DNA of 64,000 nt from Budorcas taxicolor (lineage: Eukaryota > Chordata > Mammalia > Artiodactyla > Bovidae): NCBI RefSeq assembly GCF_023091745.1, contig NC_068925.1, forward strand, positions 2,542,001-2,606,000, in the 5' to 3' direction. Numbering within the stretch: the stretch's first letter is position 1; each line of letters opens with the position of its first letter. Made by a program: the position numbers and the translations under genes. Below, piece after piece: positions 55,980-64,000 of this stretch. The notes beneath the pieces were generated by a model, which was not told the origin of the DNA, did no database searches, and was given only the letters and a program-made list of their open reading frames with translations.

Positions 55980-57149
55980 CTACTTTTTCCCTTCTGGGAC
56001 CTCACTCATGGTATATTGTTTCCTTGTGTTTTGTGATTTTTTGGTAAGCTCATGTTTCTTAAACCTGTATCTGTGGGAATTCTCTGATGCTTGGATTGAA
56101 ATTACTTTCTTCTGTGATATTTTCTATTTGCTACTGCCAAGCACCTGAGGACATTGCTAGCTCAGGATCATACAAAAATATAAATGTTTGGCTTTAGATT
56201 TTTTGAATCCTCAGGATAGTGTGAATTGTGGGCCACAAATCTGCACAAGGTCTAGCTGGTACTTACTAATTCTCAAAAGAAATGCTTTTCTTCTATTTAG
56301 TCCCAGATTTAAGGCAGCTGGGCATGACACTGATTTATCTTTAATTCACCCTTGTAATGAATTGTAGCCTTTGGGCTCTAGATTTATGGATTTATACTGG
56401 GAGTATAGACTCCTATTAGTCTCTTTACTTTTAACAAACCCTCTATGTCTTGCAAGATATGTGAAAATTGAAACTCATTATACATGCTGACATTAGTACA
56501 GGTTTATCTTTCTGGTTTTTATGTGATTTTAAGGCTTCTGAATTTACCTGTAATTTTTTTCCCAATCTATTGGTTCATTTTAAAAGAGTTTTTAATTATT
56601 TATTTTGTCCAGTATTTTAGTTTTCTTTAATGAGAGGATCAATCACTAAACTACTATGCTATACTTCAGAACATGAAGTCCATAACTTAAAAGATAACAA
56701 CAGCAAAGCTGACTGAACAATTTAATGACAACACAAAAGCAATATAAAAGCAGTTAGATTAATAATTTATACAAAGTGCATTCTTATGGACCTATGCTAA
56801 ATGTGGGTTGATTTTAAGAGGATTGATGAAGTCCATGAGGACAGGTATATAACAAATGGAGTTGTAGAGGGTGCTCCGGCAGGTCATATCTCAACACAGG
56901 ATCCAGATTTACTCACTACTGAGGGTTCTTGGCACTGACCTCAATGATTTCTTTAGAAAAAGAAAATGCACTCAAGTATTGCTAAGTCAGACCACATTGT
57001 AGGATATTTTAAGTTCAGGAATTTATCCAGTGCTTTCTACAATTCTAGGAAAATTGATTTTCTTGGTGAGCGTAATTAACTTTCACTATAATCAGTTCCA
57101 TGGAAATGAAGTCCCACTGATAAGGTTGATGTTTGGTGATTTAGATACA
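55980..57149. other. Unassigned AT-rich DNA
   Basis: No recognisable transposable element, gene or RNA. Frames are short. Confidence 0.4.
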
Positions 57150-57375
57150 TCTTCAAGTTTACACAGAGTGGTTAATAGCACAAAAGTCAGAGTTAGAGTC
57201 TGCCAGAATTAGAGTCTGGATCTTAACCTTACTGTGTCTCCATTTTAATATTTGTGAAATGAGAACAATGCTAGAAATTATCACATAGGTTTGTTGTGAG
57301 ACTTGAATGAATTAGTACATGTAAAACACCTAGACTAGTGCCTGGAACATATAAGCACTCAATAGATATTAATTT
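57150..57375 (+). mobile_element. MIR SINE
   Basis: MIR 3' two-thirds: ttaaccttactgtgtctcca, gaatgaattagtacatgtaa, agtgcctggaacatataagc, then actcaatagatatta. Confidence 0.72.
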
Positions 57376-57555
57376 CAAAATGGTTATATATATATATATG
57401 TGAGAGGGTAACAGGCAGGAAAGCCAGGGGTCTCCAAACAGAGGAAATAGACTGTGAGTGTCAGACATTTTTTTCTCTCTCTCTTAAGTGGCAGGAGGAA
57501 ACCCAACAAGTATTAGATTTTTTCCCCTTCTCTATACAAATTTAAAAGGAGGTTT

Positions 57556-57662
57556 CTTATATATATATATAATATATATATACACACACACACATACATA
57601 TACATATGTACATACATATAACATAGCATATATATAACATATATATACATATATATATAACA
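57556..57662. repeat. AT-rich simple repeat (TATATA/TACACA mixed)
   Basis: Alternating purine-pyrimidine stretch of tatata, cacaca and catata units without one clean period. Confidence 0.85.
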
Positions 57663-57780
57663 TAACAAAATTCATACCAAATTTCATACCATTCATATCA
57701 AAATCTGAGAATGTCTCCTGAAATGTGACTTTATGACCATCAGATAGCACTGCATTTCTTTATTGTTGGTGATTTCATTG

Positions 57781-57807
57781 GGCTTCCCTTGTGGCTCAGC
57801 TGGTAAA
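57781..57807 (+). mobile_element. 27-nt stub of a Bov-tA SINE head
   Basis: Only the first 27 nt of the tRNA-derived head are present (ggcttcccttgtggctcagc and seven more). They lie between perfect 10-bp direct repeats, gatttcattg, at 57771-57780 and 57808-57817. Body and tail are absent. Confidence 0.78.
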
Positions 57808-57817
57808 GATTTCATTG

Positions 57818-58564
57818 TGCTCAGAGTACTGAAACAATAAGAAATGAAAGCAGGTTCCAGTGGTCAGTCACTTAGTTCACACATCCAGCGTAAGCTCAAC
57901 ATGAGTACTTCCTCCATTCAATGCATCAGCAGTGTTTCACTTTCAGGATCAGAGTGTTTACAAGTCTTGTCACATACAGAAGATATGAGTGGCCTGAGGT
58001 TTGAAGAGTTGAGTCCTTCAAAGCTTTTTAATTCCCTATGGTGGAGAAGCAGTTCAGTAAACCTCTCAAGCAAATTTTCCATGATTTCACTACCCAACAG
58101 CATCGATATAAATAATATTTTCATACTATGTTTCATCTTCTAAAATTTCAGTAAACCAACAATAATAAAAGCACAAGAACAAAGAAAATTCACAACTTTG
58201 GTGACTTCCTCCGTGGCATCAGGCAATGAGGTGATTTTCAAAGTTCACAGTACCCATTCTTCAAACAAATGGTGCAATGCAAATACCTTTTGATGGGAAT
58301 AAACTGCTGAGATCCCTCTGCTGCATCCATGCTTTTCTTTGCAGGAGACCAGGCTACAAACAGTGAGCTCTATTTTTGCATGTTTATATTCACACTCTTT
58401 AATAATCTCTTTTTGGAAGGCTGAGGTTTAGTTCTGTCAGAAGTTTGTGGTATACTGCCTTTAAGAGTCAGTGGGCCACACACTGATCTTGAGCTTATGA
58501 ACAGAGGCAGTGCAGTATATATGAATCTTGCTGTAACTCTCTGCACTTCTTACTTGTTTTCTTC
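57818..58564. other. Unassigned DNA with two overlapping open frames
   Basis: Frames of 99 codons (+, 57844-58143) and 72 codons (-, 57918-58136) overlap. The minus frame has an amphipathic, leucine-rich look (MENLLERFTELLLHHRELKS) but no recognised family. An old exon or processed pseudogene is possible; chance frames are as likely. Confidence 0.3.
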
Positions 58565-58640
58565 ATTTAAGTTACTGAGCACTTACTGTGTGACAGGGAC
58601 TTTTCTAGGTGCCTTCCATAAATTCATATAATTGGGAAGG
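58565..58640 (-). mobile_element. MIR SINE fragment
   Basis: ttaagttactgagcacttac, then tgtgtgacagggacttttct and ccataaattcatata, is the reverse complement of the MIR 3' end. Confidence 0.6.
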
Positions 58641-59478
58641 CAATAACAGGCTCCCTAAGCCACAACTGGCCTTTCTCAAAGAAATGGAGAGGCCCAAATC
58701 AAAATGACCATGTGCCTCCAGACACACCCTTACCCTGTGCCCCTCATGTCAGCCACTGAATCCAGTCAACCTCTGAGATGGAAACTGGGAAGTCATCCTA
58801 GAACTCTCCTCCCTCCCTTCTCATAACCCATTGATTCCTGGTCTCTCAAGGATTCTCCTTCTCTTCAGTCTGTAACCGGCTATCTACCTGTCCAACTTTC
58901 TCTCTTAAGACACTCTATTTGATCACTGACTGACTTGTCATTCAGTTGCTAAGTTGGGTCTGACTTTTTATGACCCCATGATCTGCAATGTGCCAGGCTC
59001 CTCTGACCTCCACTATCTTTAAGAGTTTGCTGAAATTCACGTCCATTGAGTCAGTGATGCTAACCATTTGACCCTCTGCCCCTTCTTTTGCCTTCAGTCT
59101 TTTCCACCATCAGGGTCTTTCCCAATGAGTCAGATGACCAAAGTATTTGGAGCTTCAGCTTTAGCATCAGGCTTTCCAATGAGTATCAGGGTCTATTTCT
59201 TTTAGGATTGACTGATTTGATCTCCTTGCAGTCCAAGGGACTCTCAGGAGTCTTCTCCAGCACCACAATTTGAAAGCATCAGTTTTTTTGTGCTCAGCCT
59301 TCTTTATGGTCTAACTGTCACATCCATACATGACTACTGGAGGAAACCATAGCTTTGACTATATGGGCCTTTGTCTTCAAAGTGATGTCTCTGCTTTTTA
59401 CTATATTGTCTAGGTTTGTCGCAGCTTTTCTTCTAAGAAGCAAGAGTTTTTAAGTTTCATGGCTGTATTCACTACCAT

Positions 59479-59693
59479 GGGGCTTTCCAGGCAGCACTAG
59501 TGGTAAAGTGGCGCTAGTACCAGTGAAGGACACACAGGTTCCATCCCTGAGTCAGGAAGATCCCCTGGAGGAGGGCATGGCAACCCACTCCAGTATTCTT
59601 GCCTAGAGAATCCCATGAACAGAGGAGCCTGGTGGGCTACACTCCATAGGGTCCCAAAGAGTCAGACACAACTGAAGCAACTTAGCACAGCAC
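59479..59693 (+). mobile_element. Bov-tA SINE in older BovB (-)
   Basis: ggggctttccaggcagcact (diverged head) to agacacaactgaagcaactt, with a tail. BovB sequence resumes with a degenerate repeat: tcactaccat (59469-59478) and gtcaccat (59695-59702). Confidence 0.8.
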
Positions 59694-59714
59694 AGTCACC
59701 ATCCAAGTGATTTT

Positions 59715-60788
59715 CAGTTCAGTCACTCAGTGTCCAACTCTTTGTGACCCCATGGACTGCAGCACACCAGGCCTCCCTGTCCATTACCAACTCCCAGAGT
59801 TTACTCAAAATCATGTCCATTAGGTTGGTGATACCATCCAACCATCTCATTCTCTGTCAGCCCCTTCTCCTACCGCTTTCGATCTTTCCCAGCTTCATGG
59901 TCTTTTCAAAGGAGTCAGTTCTTCGCATCAGGTGGCCAAAGTATTGGAGTTTCAGCTTCAGCATCAGTCCTTCCAATGAACATTCAGGGCTGGTTTCCTT
60001 TAGGATGGACTAGTTGGATCTCCTTGCAGTCCAAGGGACTCTCAAGGGTCTTCTCCACGGTTCAAAAGCATCAATTCTTTGATGCTCAGCTTTCTTTATA
60101 GTCCAACTCACATCCATACATGACTACTGGAAAAAACATAGCTTTGACTAGATGAGCCTTTGTTGGCAAAGTAATGTCTCTACTTTTTAATATGCTGCCT
60201 AGGTTGGTCATAACTTTTCTTCCAAGGAGCAAGTGACTTTTAATTTCAAGGCTGCAGTCATCATCTACAGGGATCTTGGAGCCCTCCAAAATAAAGTCTC
60301 TCACTGTTTCCCCATCTATTTGCCATGAACTGATGGGACCAGATCCCATAATCTTAGTTTTTCGATTGTTGAGTTTTAAGCCAATTTTTTCACTCTCCTC
60401 TTTCACTTTCATCAAGAGGCTCTTTAGTTCTTCTTCACTTTCTGTCATAAACGTGGTGTCATCTGCATATCAGATTATTGCTATTTCTCCCAGCAATCTT
60501 GATTCCAGCTTATGCTTCATCCAGCCTGGCATTTCACATGATGTATGATGTAAGTTAAATAACCGGGATGACAATATACAGCCTTGACGTGCTCCTTTCC
60601 CTATTTAGAACCAATCTGTTGTTCTATGTCTGGTTCTAACTGTTGCTTCTTGACCTGCATACATATTTCTCAGGAGGAAGGTCATGTGGTCTGATATTCC
60701 CTTCTCTTTAAGAATTTTCCATAGTTTGTTGTGATCCACACAGTCAAAGGCTTTGGCATGGTCAATAAAGCAGAAGTAGATGCTTTGC
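59715..60788 (-). mobile_element. BovB (-) nested in BovB (-)
   Basis: Starts at the left with the BovB 3' end (cagttcagtcactcagtgtc) and is 5'-truncated at the right in the RT motif A region (agcagaagtagatgctttgc). A minus-strand frame at 60086-60448 (MTESEEELKSLLMKVKEESE) remains. TSD agtgatttt in the host BovB. Confidence 0.9.
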
Positions 60789-61501
60789 AGTGATTTTGGA
60801 GCCCAAGAAAAGAAAATCTGTTACTGTTTCCACTTTTTCCCCATCTACTTGCCATGAAGTGAAAGGACTGAGTGCCATGAACTATTTTTTGAATGTTGAG
60901 TTTTAAGCCAGGTTTTTTATCTCCTCTTTGACCCTCTCAAGAGGCTCTTTAGTTCCTCTTCACTTTCTGCCATTAAAGTGTATCATCTGCATATCTGAGG
61001 TTGTTGATATTTCTCCCAGAAAGCTTGATTACAGCTTGTGAGTCATCCAGTCTGTCGTTTCACATGATGTATTCTGTATATAAGTTAAATAAGCAGGATG
61101 ACAATATACAGCTTGTTGTACTCCTTTCCCAGTTCTGAACCAGTCAGTTGTTTCATGTTAGGATCTAACTGTTGCTTCTTGACCCACATACAGGTTTCTT
61201 GAAAGACAGGTAAGTGGTCTGGAATTCCCAATCTCTTTAAGAATTTTATACAGTTTGCTGTGATCCACACAAAGGCTTCAGTGTAGTCAATGAAGCAGAA
61301 GTAGATGATTTTTCTGGAATACCCTTGCTTTCTCGATGATCCAATTCATGTTGGGAATTTGATCTCTGGTTTCCTTTTCTAAAGCCAGCTTGTACAACTG
61401 GAAGTTCTCAATTCATTTACTGCTGAAAGTCTAGCTTGAAATATTATGAGTATAACCTTGCTAGCATGTGAATAAGCAGAATTTTATGATAGTTGGAGCA
61501 T

Positions 61502-62395
61502 TACGACTGGATGAGGCACAAGCTAGAATCAAGATTGTCAGGAGAAATATCAATAACCTCAGATATGCAGATGATACCACCTTTATGGGAGAACGTGAAG
61601 AACTAAAAAAGCCTCTTGTTGAAAGTGAAAGAGGAGAGTGAAAAAGCTGACTTAAAACTCAACATTCAGGAAACTAAGATCATAGCATCCGGTCCCATCA
61701 GTTCATGGCAAATACATGGAGAAACAATGGAAACAGTGATAGACTTTATTTTGGGGGGGCTCCAAAATCACTGCAGGTTGTTCCTGCAGCCATGAAACTA
61801 AAAGATGCTTGCTCCTTGGAAAAAAAGCTATGACAAACCTAGACAGCATACTAAAAAGCAGAGACATTACTTTCCCAACAAAGATCTGTCTAGTCAATGC
61901 TATGATTTTTCCAGTGGCCATGTATGGATGTGCGAGTTTGGTCATAAAGAAAGCTGAGTACCAAGGAATTGATGCTTTTGAACTGTGGTGTTGGGGAAGA
62001 CTCTTGAGAGTCCCTTGGACTGCAAGGAGATCCAACCAGTGCATCCTAAAGGAGATCAGTCTTGGGTGTTCATTAGAAGGACTGATGTTGAAGCTGAAAC
62101 TCCAATACTCTGGCCACCTGATGCGAAGAGCTGACTCATTTGAAAAGTCGCTGGTGCTGGGAAAGATTGAGGGCGGGAGGAGAAGGGGACGGCAGAGGAT
62201 GAGATGGCTGGATGGTATCACTGACGCGATGGACATGGGTTTGGGTGGTTCCAGGAGTTGGTGGTGGGCAGGGGGTCCTGGCGTGCTGCAGTCCGTGGGG
62301 CCACAGAGTCTGGGTGGGCTCCGGGAGTTGATGGTGGGCAGGGGTCCTGGCGTGCTGCAGTCCGCGGGGTCGCAGAGTCAGACATGACTGAGCTG
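61502..62395 (+). mobile_element. BovB (+), inverted relative to its neighbour
   Basis: 5'-truncated BovB from gactggatgaggcacaagct to gcagagtcagacatgactga. Frame 61809-62387 (192 codons) covers the C-terminal domain (LLGKKAMTNLDSILKSRDIT, RRGRQRMRWLDGITDAMDMG). The last 120 bp hold an imperfect duplication (ggagttggtggtgggcaggg at 62252, gggagttgatggtgggcagg at 62323). Confidence 0.87.
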
Positions 62396-62474
62396 TTAAC
62401 AAGTGCTTAAAAGTTGCTCACTGAATGAATTAATGAATAAAGTTTTATTATTTCTACATAAAAGTTTCACGAGT

Positions 62475-63015
62475 TAACTCCTCTACTCTTGTCCCATTAA
62501 TTGCCCCAGTTTAGGGTCTTACTCTTTCTTATCAGAACTCTTACAATAATGTCCTAATTTATGTTCCTTCTCTCCACTTTGTCCTACTGCCACCCAGTTT
62601 GCTCATGGCCTCAATGGTCATCTTATAAAGCACAAATTAGAGTATGATGTTGCTCTGATTAAATGTTTTAATGCTTCTCATTGCCCTTAGAATAAATTCA
62701 AGGCCTCATCTCTTACCTATGTTTCTCCTAAACTCTAAGTTTAGCTATACTGAATGATAGTGTGTGTGTTTAGGCCCTGGTGCCTTTGCACTTGTGCCTT
62801 CTGCCTAGAATTCTTCCCCCCTTTTCTCTGGCTGATAATCTCCTGCCCATTCTTTGAAATGCAGCTCAAATGTCCCTTGCTTGTGAAGCCTTCTGGGACA
62901 CTACAACCTCCACCTATAGAATATCAGACCTCTATTTGAGCTTTTGTTGACTGTCTATAATTGTTTGCTCACACATCTCTCCCTAGGCACTAGAATCTGA
63001 GTTCTTTAAAATCTT
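62475..63015 (+). mobile_element. L2 LINE 3' region
   Basis: Follows the remembered L2 order over about 500 bp: taatgcttctcattgccctt, aggccctggtgcctttgcac, ttgaaatgcagctcaaatgt, ggcactagaatctgag. Best-preserved L2 of the window. Confidence 0.78.
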
Positions 63016-63505
63016 GTGCTTGGTATCCCTAACTTCTTCACTGGCTTTAAAAAATATCAAAGGGAAGAGGATGGAAGGTAAACATCTTTGTACAGTGGAA
63101 ATTGTTTTCCATCCAAGGAGCCTGGAAGAGCCTGAGTCAACACTATCACTGACATTGCTTCTATGGCTAAAGATGGCCCAGCCTTCAAAACATGACTCCA
63201 ATCCTTCTCTCCTCACCTCTCTTCTTTCTTATTTCATCTTTCATGCCCTTCTCTCCCTCTCTTGTTCACCATTTTCATTTTATTTATTTTCCTTTCTTCT
63301 TTTTGTTGCTATTTAACATTAAATATTGCACAAAATACTATTATGACAATATTAATGTAAGTAAGCAATAATAATAGTATACCCACAATTCTGTTACTAT
63401 AACAAATCAAGTTGTTTTGGCTGTATTCCCTTTCCATCTTTATATGTCTGCATCATTTTACATTGTTGTTATTATTATATAGTTTTAATTTTATAGTCTA
63501 CTTTT
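63016..63505. other. Unassigned AT-rich DNA
   Basis: No recognisable repeat or gene. A pyrimidine-rich stretch occurs near 63200-63300. Confidence 0.4.
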
Positions 63506-64000
63506 TAACTTTTTTAAAATTTATTTATTTTAATTGGAGGCTAATTTACCTTACAATATTGTAGTGGTTTTTGCCATACATTGACATGAATAAGCCATGG
63601 GTGTACATGTGTCCCCATCCTGAACTCCCCTCCCACCTCCCTCCCCATCCTATCTCTCTGGGTCATTCCAGTGCATCAGCCCTAAGCACCCTGTCTCATG
63701 CATCGGACCTGGACTGGCGATCTGTTTCACATATGATAATATACATGTTTCAGTGCTGTTTTCCCAAATCATCCCACCCTCGCCTTCTCCCACAGAGTCC
63801 AATAGACTGTTCTATACATCTGTGTCTCCTTCACTGTCTCAAATATAGGGTTATAGTTACCATCTTTCTAAATTCCATCTATATGCGTTAGTATAATGAG
63901 TTAGTATTTTTCTTTCTGACTTACTTCACTCTGTATAATAGGCTCCAGTTTCATCCACCTCATTAGAACTGATTCAAATGTATTATATTTAATGGCTGAG
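63506..64000 (-). mobile_element. Bovine-type L1 3' UTR, running off the window
   Basis: taccttacaatattgtagtg, catacattgacatgaataag and then tgtctcatgcatcggacctg are the reverse complement of the same 3' UTR seen at the end of L1-C (43740-44060). The ORF2 side lies beyond the window. Confidence 0.87.

Larger units (their letters stand above)
58930..61500 (-). mobile_element. Older BovB (-), split by a SINE and a second BovB
   Basis: Pieces 58930-59478, 59694-59714 and 60789-61500 are successive parts of one BovB in reverse: 3' end at left, RT and linker region at right (gatttgatctctggtttcct). The second BovB is bounded by agtgatttt at 59706-59714 and 60789-60797. The sequence is older-type. 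Confidence 0.87.

Noticed and set aside
1..64000. A new multi-gene biological system
   Set aside because: All coding traces are broken LINE proteins or one processed pseudogene; no set of intact neighbouring genes exists in the window.

Overview
The window is ruminant (bovid-type) genomic DNA made almost entirely of transposable-element remains. The diagnostic content is BovB (RTE-type) LINEs in both orientations, tRNA-derived Bov-tA/ART2-type SINEs whose 3' ends share the BovB tail, bovine-type L1 LINEs, and older mammalian repeats (L2, MIR, L1M, MaLR LTR, a hAT-like element). No functional host protein-coding gene was recognised. The one host-gene sequence is a broken annexin A2 (ANXA2) processed pseudogene on the minus strand at 53160-54480. 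Bovid species cannot be separated from the sequence alone. Family names come from remembered consensus features, not from a database search.

Layout. 1-3747: an older BovB (+) interrupted by a SINE, a younger BovB and an LTR with a rich set of regulatory motifs. 3748-9100: quiet DNA with L2, MIR, one SINE and a MaLR LTR. 9240-12690: old L1 (-) with a second ERV LTR ending in a 50-bp tandem array. 12838-17950: old L1/L2 hosting BovB and SINE insertions. 17958-25247: a nearly complete L1 (-) split by a BovB (+) that carries the longest open frame of the window. 25248-27783: a patchwork of short L1 and BovB pieces. 27784-29668: BovB (-).

29669-50520 is a nested insertion stack read from matching target-site duplications (TSDs): L1-B contains L1-A (TSD aagctatttat), which contains a BovB (-) with a long 5' leader (TSD agaaaaatggtaca), which contains L1-C (TSD gaggcttatgga), which contains further BovBs (one with TSD aatcaac).

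50521-55740: more L1 (one with its 5' UTR), a BovB and the ANXA2 pseudogene. 55773-58930: a hAT-like element, MIRs, an AT-rich repeat and a 27-nt SINE stub. 58930-62395: BovB (-) nested in BovB (-) next to an inverted BovB (+). 62475-63015: L2. 63506-64000: an L1 3' UTR leaving the window.

No CRISPR array, tRNA/rRNA gene, operon or new multi-gene system was seen. The observations most worth following are the LTR at 2819-3328 (four tandem DR5-like nuclear-receptor motifs, three abutting p53-like decamers, and three CCAAT boxes at 32-bp spacing) and the nested stack, whose insertion order can be read directly.
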